A stretch of 64,000 bases of DNA from Pseudomonadota bacterium (GTDB lineage Bacteria > Desulfobacterota > Binatia > Binatales > Binataceae): assembly GCA_021324855.1 (NCBI GenBank), contig JAJPIG010000022.1, positions 62,001-126,000 on the forward strand, written 5' to 3'. The notes under the pieces are model-generated. The model searched no databases. It had not been told where the DNA came from and was given only the letters and a program-made list of their open reading frames with translations. Numbering within the stretch: the first letter of the stretch is position 1; every line of letters begins with the position of its first letter. The translations under genes were made by a program, and so were the position numbers. Below, piece by piece: positions 43,944-52,414 of the stretch.

Positions 43944-44988
43944 GCGGAGCGCCGCGGCGCGCGAGCGGATTGCGCCGCATGAAATCGAGCAGGTAGCGGT
44001 TCCATCCGACCGGCCATCGTCCATGATGCATCAGGCCGAGCCAGTAGCTCAAGGGATGATGGAGCAGGCTCAGGCCGGCGTTCGAATTCGATCCGCATGA
44101 AACGTCGCAGAGACGGACGCGCCGGCCTGATGAATCGATAATTACGTCGCGAACTTTCACGCCCGCCGCGCGCAGCTCCGCGGCCATCTTCTCGCCGTTC
44201 GGACAAAGGCCTTCGACATCGCAGTCGTTGTGGAGGTGAAGGATCGGCACGCGTGGATTGCGGATTTGAATCTGCGCGTTGCTTGACGGCGTCGACGCGA
44301 CCGGCGTCTGCGGACAGGGGTCGGTGAACGCGCCGAACGGATCGGGCGCTGAGTAGACGGCGGCGGCGGCAATCGCAGGCCGATTGAGCGCGTAGAGGAT
44401 CGCCATCGCCGCGCCGTTGGACCATCCCGTCATATAGATGCGATCTGTGTCGACCTCGCCAGCCGCGATCTCCTCTGCAATGAAATGATCGATCGCGGCC
44501 GCATCGGCGTTCTCCGCCGGGGCGTGAACGATCAGAAAACGGTACCAGTTGTCCCATCCCGTGCCGTTCCGATCCGCGGCTGGATAGGCGTGTGCGGTCG
44601 CGCGTCCCTGCGGCGCGAGCACGATGAAGCCGGGGCGCGCAGGATCGCCGCTCAATGCATAGCTGTTCTGGAGATCGAGCAGGCCGGTGCGCGCGACGAG
44701 GTTCGCCTTGAAGAGCGACGGATGAAGAAAGACCACGAGCGGCAGCTTCGTCTCCGGGCGCTCCGACCGCGGCCGATAGACACACGCGTAGCGATCTGTG
44801 CCGTCGTTGTCGCGCCACGGCCCGAGCATCCGGCCCGCGCCGCAATCCGGCTTGACCGAGAAGAACAGGTGCGCCGGCGGGCTTCCGAACGGGCCGCAGC
44901 CCGTGACAACGGCGGCGATTGCGCGCGCGCCGATCGCCGCAAGCGCGGCGATCAGCGCGCAAATGCAGACCTTTGATAAACGATGCAA
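43924..44988 (-). CDS. Secreted PHB-depolymerase-like esterase
   Basis: 354 residues with a signal peptide (hydrophobic 8-25). The alpha/beta-hydrolase core has the oxyanion strand VVFLHPSLF, the nucleophile in GWSNGA and Cys residues that could form disulfides (DCDVEGLCP, LCDVSC). It belongs to the PHB-depolymerase/feruloyl-esterase LpqC-like group; those enzymes hydrolyse polyester or aromatic esters. The His of LHNDCD or HHPLSYW near the end is the likely base. It ends inside the methyltransferase gene. Confidence 0.8.
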   Translation of the reverse strand: MHRLSKVCICALIAALAAIGARAIAAVVTGCGPFGSPPAHLFFSVKPDCGAGRMLGPWRDNDGTDRYACVYRPRSERPETKLPLVVFLHPSLFKANLVARTGLLDLQNSYALSGDPARPGFIVLAPQGRATAHAYPAADRNGTGWDNWYRFLIVHAPAENADAAAIDHFIAEEIAAGEVDTDRIYMTGWSNGAAMAILYALNRPAIAAAAVYSAPDPFGAFTDPCPQTPVASTPSSNAQIQIRNPRVPILHLHNDCDVEGLCPNGEKMAAELRAAGVKVRDVIIDSSGRRVRLCDVSCGSNSNAGLSLLHHPLSYWLGLMHHGRWPVGWNRYLLDFMRRNPLARRGAPPTASLR

Positions 44989-44989
44989 A

Positions 44990-45514
44990 TCAGATTGGTT
45001 CGGCGTCGATCAGGACGAACGCCATCACGGCGGGCCTGTCGGAGCGATTCGACCAGGCATGATAGGTGCCGCGCTGGATCATCACGTCGCCCGCGCGCAT
45101 CAGGGTCTCGGCCTCGTCGAGCATCGCCCAGATTTCGCCTTCCAGGCAGATCGCGTAGTCGACGGTGTTGGTCCGATGGAAACCGGGATGGATGGCGGTA
45201 CGCTCCGGCGTGACCTCCATGTCCCGCTTCTTCATCTCCTCGGGAGTCGCCGGCTGGCGCGACTTGTCCGGAGGAAATTCGACGATCCGAAAAACGCTGC
45301 CGCCGCGATGCTGTGGTGGAGTTTTTTCAATCACGCCGTCGGGGACAGGATCTTCATTGCCGCGATTCGACGCGGGCGCGCGATCGGTGATCCAGAGTCC
45401 GGCGCGCATCGGCGCGTCGGGCGCGGGATTGGCCGGCATCAATTGATCGGAAACGATGATTGAGCGGCCCTGTGAATTATGACCGGTAACGATGCGGCGC
45501 ACTTGCCTGGCCAT
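44990..45514 (-). CDS. Cupin-domain protein
   Basis: 174 residues. A cupin barrel is indicated by DYAICLEGEIWAMLDEAETLMRAGDVMIQRGTYHAWSNRSDRPAVMAFVLIDA; the His near the end and the DVMIQRGTYH strand form the second motif. The first motif (HPGFHRTNTVDY) supplies further His. A metal-dependent dioxygenase or isomerase is possible, as is a sensor role. It starts one base after the esterase gene, and both are on the minus strand. Its upstream region is the left copy of the duplicated segment described at 45532. Confidence 0.8.
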   Translation of the reverse strand: MARQVRRIVTGHNSQGRSIIVSDQLMPANPAPDAPMRAGLWITDRAPASNRGNEDPVPDGVIEKTPPQHRGGSVFRIVEFPPDKSRQPATPEEMKKRDMEVTPERTAIHPGFHRTNTVDYAICLEGEIWAMLDEAETLMRAGDVMIQRGTYHAWSNRSDRPAVMAFVLIDAEPI

Positions 45515-45531
45515 GATGGTTCCTCCCGTTG

Positions 45532-45617
45532 AATGGTGTTCAAATTCGCATTTCCCACGCAGGTCGGCCTATCTTACATCAATCCTGATGCATCACGCGG
45601 GAGGTCACGTCCGATGC
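45532..45617 (+). repeat. Left copy of island-flanking direct repeat
   Basis: About 86 bases that align with 59919-60006, including a 20-base identical block (45564-45583), the same GGAGGTCAC ribosome-binding site and the same CCGATGC start region. At this copy the frame after ATG (45614) stops after 12 codons. Divergence elsewhere in the repeat shows it is old. Confidence 0.75.
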
Positions 45618-45701
45618 GGGCGCTATTGACATGTCTCGACGGTCTCTGGTAGCCGCTCGGATTGGGGGATTAACTAAACTGAGCGGCCTTGCGACAGTCT
45701 G

Positions 45702-46931
45702 ATGGACTTGGGCACGCAGGCCGATTCCCGCAGCGGGTGTTCCTTGTCAATGCCGGACGCCAATTCCGAGTATCGGCGCGCGCTGATGGAGCGCGATCGG
45801 GTTCGCATATTGCTAACGACTTGCAGCAATGTGGTGTCAAGAGGCGATCTCAATGAAATTGCCATCGAAGCCCTGCGTGGGATGCCTCATTTCGTCGACT
45901 GTTGCGGAGGCGGGATTATTATCTTGTCGCCGGACGCCAGGGAGATAAAACTTTTGAAGTTGACAGGTACTCTGGCTTCCCTCTCCGAAAACGCGATCGA
46001 AAGCGCATTTCGTAACGGCCGTCTGGCCGAGACCGCAAACCGCGGCTATGCGCAACACGCGGAAAGATTCCTAAGTTCCGACGAAGCTTTTCACCGGCAG
46101 CTCGGCGATGTAGTCGCGGCGGCCGCCCGCGCCAGCAGACTGTCGGGCTTCGTGCTGGCTGCGCGGCCACCCGGCAGCGCGCGATTTACTGAAGACGATT
46201 TGGAACTGATTCTTACCCTGGGGCGCGCGATCGCTGTATCGGCCGACAACTCCCATCTAGTGCGAGCCACCCTGGATAATGAACAACGGATGCGCGAATT
46301 GCTTTGGCGCCTAGTCGATCTTGAAGAAAACGAGCGCCGCCGAGTGGCGGGTGAAATCCACGACTGGATGAGTTCGCAGTTCATGGACTTCTATTACGGA
46401 CTGCGCCATCTGCAGGAACTGTATACGCAGGGTGGCACGATTCCCGCCCAAAGGCTGCTCGAGCTTACCAAAGCGGCCCGGCAATGCGCGGATGACATGA
46501 GACACTTCATGAACCGCCTCCATCCTACCGTTATCGACGATTTCGGCTTCGTTACGGTCCTCAAGGAGCATGTCGCGGCGCTGCGGCAGCGTGGCTATTT
46601 TGCAATCAAGCTGACCGCCCCGGAAGACGATTGCGGGCAGCTTTCTCGCGAGATCAACATGACCCTCCTTCGCGTTCTGGAGGAGGCCACGGCCAACATC
46701 CGGACGCATGCTGCGGCGAGCCAGGTCGACATTTCGTTTCAACTCGATCGCGGCGAGGCCGTGCTGACCATTCGCGATGACGGCCGCGGTTTCGACCCGC
46801 GCGTTTGCGAACGCGGCCATTTCGGCATTTTCTACATGCACGAGCGCGTAAAGGCCTGCGGCGGCGTGCTGACGCTTCGCAGCAATCCAAGCCATGGGAG
46901 TTTTCTCGAGGTCAGACTCCCGATTTCGTGA
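45702..46931 (+). CDS. Cytoplasmic GAF sensor histidine kinase (NarL-type)
   Basis: 409 residues without membrane helices. Residues about 35-185 form a GAF-like sensor. The HisKA_3 domain has the phosphoacceptor His220 in VAGEIHDWMSSQ, and the HATPase domain has IRDDGRGFD and GIFYMHERV. The kinase therefore belongs to the NarX/DegS-like type that partners with LuxR-class regulators. A response regulator gene follows after six bases. In the island it is the only candidate regulator of the degradative operon, so it may sense a hydrocarbon or metabolite. Confidence 0.9.
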   Translation: MDLGTQADSRSGCSLSMPDANSEYRRALMERDRVRILLTTCSNVVSRGDLNEIAIEALRGMPHFVDCCGGGIIILSPDAREIKLLKLTGTLASLSENAIESAFRNGRLAETANRGYAQHAERFLSSDEAFHRQLGDVVAAAARASRLSGFVLAARPPGSARFTEDDLELILTLGRAIAVSADNSHLVRATLDNEQRMRELLWRLVDLEENERRRVAGEIHDWMSSQFMDFYYGLRHLQELYTQGGTIPAQRLLELTKAARQCADDMRHFMNRLHPTVIDDFGFVTVLKEHVAALRQRGYFAIKLTAPEDDCGQLSREINMTLLRVLEEATANIRTHAAASQVDISFQLDRGEAVLTIRDDGRGFDPRVCERGHFGIFYMHERVKACGGVLTLRSNPSHGSFLEVRLPIS

Positions 46932-46937
46932 AGCACG

Positions 46938-47591
46938 ATGGCTCGCGATTCCCACCCCGGACCAGTCAGGGTTCTTCTGGTTGACGATCATGTAGTCCTG
47001 CGCGAGGCGCTGCGCCTGATGATCGAATCCGACCCGGCTTTCAAAGTGGTTGGAGAAGCGGGTGATGGCAAGAGCGCCCTGATTGAAGTTAGACGCCTGA
47101 AACCTGACCTTGCGATCGTGGACCTAAAGATGCCGGGGCTGGACGGGCTCGACGTAATTCCCCGCATTGGCGATCTAAGCCACGGTAAGACGGCCACCGT
47201 GGTTTTTTCGATGTATGACAACCCGGCCTACGTGCGCGCTGCGATTGCTGCCGGAGCCAGGGCCTATATTTTGAAAAGCATCGATAAGGAAGAGTTGTTC
47301 GCCGCTCTACGCGCCGTGAGCGAAGGCCGGGCTTTTATCCAGCCGCAGCTTGCCCCCTGTTTCGTAAAGCAAGAGTTGCTCCAGGAAACCTCAATCTACC
47401 GGAACATGAGCGTTCGTGAAGAGGAGGTTTTGAACCTGGTTGCGGATGGTCTCACCAACCGCGAGATCGCCGAGCGTCTCGCGATTTCCGAGGAGACGGT
47501 GAAAACTCATCTAAAGCGGCTTTACCAGAAACTCGGAGCGTCCGATCGCACCGAAGCGGTGGCCATCGCCCTTCGGCAACGGATAATCTAG
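46938..47591 (+). CDS. NarL/FixJ-family response regulator
   Basis: 217 residues. Receiver domain with Asp62 as phosphoacceptor (IVDLKMPGLDG) and the Lys of YILKSID. The C-terminal LuxR helix-turn-helix is seen in MSVREEEVLNLVADGLTNREIAERLAISEETVKTHLKRLYQKLG. It is the cognate partner of the GAF kinase encoded upstream and should activate or repress transcription. Divergence from, and proximity to, the degradative operon make that operon a candidate target. Confidence 0.92.
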   Translation: MARDSHPGPVRVLLVDDHVVLREALRLMIESDPAFKVVGEAGDGKSALIEVRRLKPDLAIVDLKMPGLDGLDVIPRIGDLSHGKTATVVFSMYDNPAYVRAAIAAGARAYILKSIDKEELFAALRAVSEGRAFIQPQLAPCFVKQELLQETSIYRNMSVREEEVLNLVADGLTNREIAERLAISEETVKTHLKRLYQKLGASDRTEAVAIALRQRII

Positions 47592-48017
47592 CATTCACAG
47601 CTTGGCCCACTCGCGCCAGACGACCTTTTAGACCGTCAAAGACCGCTTGACCGATGAGGCTTGGTCTACCTCAAAGCTTTCGAATACGGTGAACCAGCTA
47701 TCAGACGTTTGCGTTTGAGGGCGGAAAAGCTTTTTCGATTCCGGCGGGCGGACCTGAAACGTCGCCCCTCAACCCAAAAACCGCCGCTGTTTCCGCCGCG
47801 CCACTTACTGGGGAATTCGCTTCAGAAGCAACTGCGTGCACGCCGTCCATCAGGGCGGCAAGCCGACCACAGACTCTATCTCCACGCGGGCACCCGCACC
47901 CGGACGGTGGCGGCCAGGTCCCATGAAATCGGAATTTTGCGGTTGGATAGCTGGTCTGCCCAATCGCGAATCGAACCCCAATTGACCGATTCGTAGCACG
48001 CCCTTCGCACGAGCCTG
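47592..48017. other. Intergenic stretch in the island
   Basis: About 426 bases between convergent genes. One frame on the minus strand has a weak resemblance to an FAH-family tail, but the reading frame is broken and this is not accepted as a gene. I see no RNA gene or hairpin of note. Confidence 0.4.
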
Positions 48018-48788
48018 TTAACGAGCTCCGCGGAAGCGGGCAGCCAAAGCGGTGGTTTGTGCGGCCAGCAAGTGCGCATCCAATCCCACCGCCACGAATA
48101 GCGCTCCATTATCCAAATAGCGGCGGATCAAGGCTTCGTCGCGAGCCATGGCGCCCGGCGCCTTTCCGATGCTCAGGACTTTCCGGAAAGCATCGAGGGT
48201 CGCATCCTGCACCACGGCGTTGGCGGCATCGCCCGGATAGCCGAGAGAGGCAGCGAGATCGGCGGTGCCGATAAACACTCCATTGACTCCTTCAACCGCC
48301 GCGATTTGTTCAAGGTTGTCGAGTCCGCGCTTGCTTTCGACCTGCACCAGCACGCACATCTGTTCGTTGCTCTCGGTCACATAATTCCGATAGCGTCCCC
48401 AGCGCGCCGCCCGCGCACCCCCGACTCCGCGGATGCCGGCGGGCGGGTAATAGCAGGCCCGCACCACTTCGGCCGCCTGTTCGGCGTTCTCCACCATGGG
48501 CACCAGCACCGTCTGCACTCCCAGGTCGAGATATTGTTTGATGGTAACCTGATCCGCCCACGGCACCCGCACAACCGCATCGCATTCCGGATAGCCGGAG
48601 ATCGCCTGCAATTGCCCGACGATCGTGACCAGCGTATGGGGCGAGTGCTCGCCATCGATCAGCAGCCAATCGAAACCGGCGCCCGCACAAATCTCGGCGC
48701 TGTAGGAATCAGTCAGCGCCAGCCAAAAGCCGATCCGAACCCGACCTTCTTTGAGCACCAATTTGAAACGATTTACAGGTGTTTTCAC
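48018..48788 (-). CDS. HpcH/HpaI family aldolase
   Basis: 256 residues, GTG start with GAGGG upstream. Active-site residues of the HpaI class are present: His48 in DGEHSPH, Arg74 in VVRVPW, Glu in VQVESKRG, and Asp in GTADLAASLG. The class II metal-dependent enzymes cleave 4-hydroxy-2-oxo acids to pyruvate plus an aldehyde. It follows the hydratase gene, so it is the last step of the lower pathway. The semialdehyde produced would need a dehydrogenase that is not in this cluster. Confidence 0.88.
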   Translation of the reverse strand: MKTPVNRFKLVLKEGRVRIGFWLALTDSYSAEICAGAGFDWLLIDGEHSPHTLVTIVGQLQAISGYPECDAVVRVPWADQVTIKQYLDLGVQTVLVPMVENAEQAAEVVRACYYPPAGIRGVGGARAARWGRYRNYVTESNEQMCVLVQVESKRGLDNLEQIAAVEGVNGVFIGTADLAASLGYPGDAANAVVQDATLDAFRKVLSIGKAPGAMARDEALIRRYLDNGALFVAVGLDAHLLAAQTTALAARFRGAR

Positions 48789-48862
48789 AAACCCTCACGG
48801 CCATGCCAAGCGGGCTCTCCGTTTCCATCGCAGTTTGCGCAGGCTGATAGCGCTTGGCGGGA

Positions 48863-49666
48863 TCAGACGAACCTGAAGCTGATCGAACCCAGAGTTCCAT
48901 AGTCGGCGTGAAAAGTATCCCCCGGTGCGGCGCTGACCGGGCGCGTAAAAGAACCGCCCAGCACGATTTCGCCTGCCGCCAGATATTCGTCCCACTGGCT
49001 GAGTTTATGCGTCAGCCAGACCACGCCGTTCGCCGGATGATTAAGCACGCCGGCTGCGACGCCGGTCTCCTCGATCACGCTATTTTTGGAAAGCAGCGCG
49101 CAGACCCATCGCAGATCCACCTCTGCGGGGCGGATCGGGCTTGATCCGAGCACGACGCCCGCGCCGGCGGCATTGTCCGCGATGGTGTCCTGCACTTTGC
49201 GCATCGTTTTCGTTTCCGGATCGATGCGTTGGATCCGGGTATCAATAATTTCCATCGCTGGCACTACAAAATCGGTGGCTGCAAGGACCTCGAAGATAGT
49301 GACCTGAGGTCCCCGCAGGGGTTTGCCGAGAACAAATGCAAGTTCAACTTCGACCATCGGCGTGATGAACCGGTCGAACGGTACATCGCCGCCTTCCGCG
49401 AAAAACATGTCGTCAAAAAGTGTTCCGTAATCCGGTTCCGTAAGCTGCGCCATCTGTTGCATCGCGCGCGAAGTCAACCCGATTTTGTGTCCGCGCGTGA
49501 AACGGTTCTCCTGATGCTTGATTGCGGCCCAGGCCCGGCTGATTCGATAGCCGTCGGCGACCGTCATTTCCGGAAAACGTTTTGAAAACTGGCTGATCTG
49601 CTTGCGCTGTTTCTGAGCGGAGTTCAATTCCGCCGCCAGCCGGTTTACCGTATCATTATCGAGCAT
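48863..49666 (-). CDS. 2-oxo-hept-4-ene-1,7-dioate hydratase / 2-keto-4-pentenoate hydratase family
   Basis: 267 residues, the usual length of HpaH. Metal-binding Glu residues are in VEVELAFVLG and AMEIIDTRI; GHKIGLTS near residue 60 and LGGSFT near 240 complete the active site. It adds water to a 2-hydroxydienoate, which the upstream hydrolase would produce, to give the 4-hydroxy-2-oxo acid that the aldolase cleaves. It follows the hydrolase gene in transcription order. Confidence 0.9.
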   Translation of the reverse strand: MLDNDTVNRLAAELNSAQKQRKQISQFSKRFPEMTVADGYRISRAWAAIKHQENRFTRGHKIGLTSRAMQQMAQLTEPDYGTLFDDMFFAEGGDVPFDRFITPMVEVELAFVLGKPLRGPQVTIFEVLAATDFVVPAMEIIDTRIQRIDPETKTMRKVQDTIADNAAGAGVVLGSSPIRPAEVDLRWVCALLSKNSVIEETGVAAGVLNHPANGVVWLTHKLSQWDEYLAAGEIVLGGSFTRPVSAAPGDTFHADYGTLGSISFRFV

Positions 49667-49745
49667 GTTTGGCCCAATCCGGTCGGGGCCGGAAAGGGAG
49701 CCTGCCGAAGCTCATGGCGCGCTGCCGGCTTTCCGGCCAGACCGC

Positions 49746-50594
49746 TCATTCCTCGACGAAGTGACTCATAATGATCGGGAGCATCGCATCCCAACGCTGC
49801 AACTGGGCCCAATGACCACAGCGGTCGAGCACGTGTAACTCAGCGTTTTTCAAATGCTGCAGGAAATACAAACTGGTCTCCAGCGGCACCACGCGGTCCT
49901 GACGGCCATGAATCAGCGCCACTCGGTGCGGCATACGGGCCAAAAACGAGGGCGGTACGATCAGGGAGTCCATGCCGTTGCGCATCGATTCAAAGGCATT
50001 CTCCTGGATCGCGCGCACTTTTGGATCGGTCGCAGTCTTGAAACGGGCCTGCACAATATCTTCCAGCCCGGGAAATTGGGACGGATCATGGACGAAGCTG
50101 TGGATCAGCTCGCGATAACGGCCCAAGCGCGGATCGTGATAAAAAGATAGCAGGCGCACCAGTTCCGGCGTGCGCGACATGGGCGCGCCCACCGCACCCA
50201 TCAGCATCACGCGCTTGAAGCGCTGTGGCGCCTCCAGCAACAGATGGAGCGTCAGCGCTCCGCCCATCGAATTTCCCACTATATGGGCGGACTCGATCTC
50301 CAGATGATCCATCATGCCCAGTATCTGTTCAACCCGTAACCCCATCCAGGTCAGCGCGTGGGTTGGCAGTGGATTGGGATAGTCAGATTGGCCAAAACCC
50401 ACCATGTCCGGCGCAACTACATAGAACTTGCCGCTCAGATCAGGAATGCAGTTCTGCCAATTCGAAGCGGCGCTTGCCCCCGGGCCGGCGCCATGAAGCA
50501 AAATCAACGCGGGTGACTTGGGATCGCCTGCGACCAAAGCGTTGCTCGTCAGCTTGCCTGAAGGGATACGCTTCTCGACAAAACTACCGGCCAT
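49746..50594 (-). CDS. Meta-cleavage-product hydrolase (C-C bond hydrolase, DmpD/BphD-like)
   Basis: 282 residues. The oxyanion signature LHGAGPGASAASNW is typical of meta-cleavage product hydrolases, followed by nucleophile Ser in GNSMGGA (about 107), acid Asp in GRQDRVVP and His in CGHWAQLQ. It would cleave the C-C bond of a 2-hydroxymuconic-semialdehyde-type intermediate, releasing a carboxylic acid and a 2-hydroxydienoate. AGGAG precedes the ATG. The three genes hydrolase, hydratase and aldolase form the standard lower pathway order. Confidence 0.9.
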   Translation of the reverse strand: MAGSFVEKRIPSGKLTSNALVAGDPKSPALILLHGAGPGASAASNWQNCIPDLSGKFYVVAPDMVGFGQSDYPNPLPTHALTWMGLRVEQILGMMDHLEIESAHIVGNSMGGALTLHLLLEAPQRFKRVMLMGAVGAPMSRTPELVRLLSFYHDPRLGRYRELIHSFVHDPSQFPGLEDIVQARFKTATDPKVRAIQENAFESMRNGMDSLIVPPSFLARMPHRVALIHGRQDRVVPLETSLYFLQHLKNAELHVLDRCGHWAQLQRWDAMLPIIMSHFVEE

Positions 50595-50714
50595 TCTCAG
50601 TTCTCCTCATGTCAATCAATTCAGCACCGAATTGGCCGATGGGTTGGAAAATCTCATTTACTGCACAGCCTCGGTTAAACACCTGCGTTAAGCCTTCTTT
50701 ATTGAGATCATTCA

Positions 50715-51845
50715 TCAGGCTTCCGGCATAATAAGAAGCGGCTTGATGACCTTGCCGACCTCCGATGCTCGGCAGGCTTCGTTAATCTGCTCGAAGGGAA
50801 ATTTGCCGATCAGCTTGTCAAACGGGAAACGACCCTCCTGATACCATCGCAACATTTGCGGAATGAAAATCTGCGGATCGGAATCGCCTTCCAATACGCT
50901 CTTTACGCCGACGCCCCGCATCAGGAGGTCCATCAGCTTGAGGCTTAAAACGCCATCCGGAGGCGGAACGCCGATGATCCCCAACAGGCCTCCCGGCCGA
51001 AGCGCCTGAATCGCGGTGTCCATCAGTTGCGGCCTGCCTGTGGAATCCAAAGCGTGATTGACACCGCCATCGCTCGCCTCGCGGAGCGCGACGAGCAGGT
51101 CCGGGGTTTCCCTGGGATTGATCACCTGCGTAGCGCCAAGAGACAGAGCGAGCTTGGCACGCTCGGGATTGATTTCGATGACGAACGCCTTGGAGGCGCC
51201 GATCGCCACCGCGGCCAACAGTCCGGCAAGACCGACAGCGCCGGCGCCGAAAATGGCGATCGACTGCCCCTTGCGGAAACGGAGTGCGTTGACGACGGTG
51301 CCCGCGCCAGTCTGGATGCCGCATCCAAGCGGTCCCAGCAGCTCGAGCGGCAGGTTCTTGTCCACCACCACCGTGTTGCGTTCGTGTGCGACGGCGTAAG
51401 TTGCGAACGATGACTGGCCGAAAAAGTTGCCGTACAGCATCGAGCCGTTGCAGGATAAAGGTGATGATCCGTCCAGCGGCCGCACGCCGCTAAAGTTGTT
51501 GGGAATGAGCTGTTCACAGGCTGACGGCAACCCCAGCCGGCAGGCCGTGCAGATGCCGCAGGAGTTATAGCTCAGGACAACGTGATCGCCGACCTTTGCG
51601 TTCTTGACCCTGCTGCCGACCGATTCGACGATCCCGGCGCCTTCGTGACCAAGCACGACCGGCACCGGCACGTTGAAACCGTCCCGCACCACGAGGTCAG
51701 TGTGACAGATACCAGCCGCGACAATGCGCACACGAACTTCGTCATCTCGCGGCGGAGCGACCTCGATGTCCTCGAGCCGAAACGGCTTGCCCAGTTCGCG
51801 AACTACCGCCGCCCTGGCTCTGATAGGCTTCGCTGATGCCTTCAT
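50715..51845 (-). CDS. Zinc-dependent alcohol dehydrogenase (aryl-alcohol type)
   Basis: 376 residues from the ATG with GGAG upstream; the longer open frame overlaps the next gene and is not supported. Catalytic zinc ligands are Cys47, His67 and Glu68, and the structural zinc loop CGICTACRLGLPSAC has four cysteines. NAD-binding motif GAGAVG is in the centre. The CHTDLVVRDG pattern and length match benzyl-alcohol and coniferyl-type dehydrogenases (XylB-like). It could oxidise the alcohol formed by the membrane hydroxylase encoded in the same operon. Confidence 0.88.
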   Translation of the reverse strand: MKASAKPIRARAAVVRELGKPFRLEDIEVAPPRDDEVRVRIVAAGICHTDLVVRDGFNVPVPVVLGHEGAGIVESVGSRVKNAKVGDHVVLSYNSCGICTACRLGLPSACEQLIPNNFSGVRPLDGSSPLSCNGSMLYGNFFGQSSFATYAVAHERNTVVVDKNLPLELLGPLGCGIQTGAGTVVNALRFRKGQSIAIFGAGAVGLAGLLAAVAIGASKAFVIEINPERAKLALSLGATQVINPRETPDLLVALREASDGGVNHALDSTGRPQLMDTAIQALRPGGLLGIIGVPPPDGVLSLKLMDLLMRGVGVKSVLEGDSDPQIFIPQMLRWYQEGRFPFDKLIGKFPFEQINEACRASEVGKVIKPLLIMPEA

Positions 51846-51904
51846 ACGTTTTTTCTCCGTCGTCCCGCTGGCACAGAATAAACTCTGACGCTCTCTGAAT
51901 TCGT

Positions 51905-52414
51905 CTATACACTGTAAATATCGAGCACCGTCGGAATTGTGTCGTTGTATACCAAGGTTTTTTTGCGCCGGATCCGCCACGAGGCGCCGTGGGCGGCCAG
52001 TACGTATTCGTAACGGCCGAAAAAATGGCTCATCACCCCGAAGCGGAAAAGGTGAGTTACCCAATTCGCAGTCACTTCAACCAGCGTGTCATCGATCTGT
52101 CTGACCAGAACGTTGCTGACAAGATGACAGGTGCGGGGCAGGGGCGTGGATGCCGGCGAACGTTCGGTGCGAATCCGGAACACCCGATCCTCGAGACCGG
52201 TCCGGTCCGGATAGTACATCAACGAAACTTCTCCGTGAGGATCGGTGGAGTACTCGTGCTCTGAATCCCAACTGGGAATCCAATACTCAGCGCTTTCCTC
52301 GTACAGGGCCAACCAGGCATCCCATTGCTGGGTATCCAGGTAAAGCGATTCGCGGTAAAGAAACTCTTCTATGGCGCGCACGTCCACGCTGCCAACAGTC
52401 CCACGGATTTCCAT
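51905..52414 (-). CDS. Ring-hydroxylating dioxygenase, beta subunit
   Basis: 169 residues with the SnoaL/NTF2-like fold. EEFLYRESLYLDTQQWDAWLALYEESAEYWIP is characteristic of small subunits of Rieske non-heme iron oxygenases, and the C-terminal LAAHGASWRIRRKKTLVYND completes it. The start overlaps the alpha-subunit stop by one base (TGATG), giving coupled synthesis of the alpha3beta3 oligomer. It supports structure, not catalysis. Confidence 0.88.
   Translation of the reverse strand: MEIRGTVGSVDVRAIEEFLYRESLYLDTQQWDAWLALYEESAEYWIPSWDSEHEYSTDPHGEVSLMYYPDRTGLEDRVFRIRTERSPASTPLPRTCHLVSNVLVRQIDDTLVEVTANWVTHLFRFGVMSHFFGRYEYVLAAHGASWRIRRKKTLVYNDTIPTVLDIYSV

Noticed and set aside
47661..48017. Possible degraded FAH-family gene tail on the minus strand
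   Set aside because: Only about 20 residues look like an FAH end (PGAGARVEIES), the frame is interrupted, and no start or core motifs are found.
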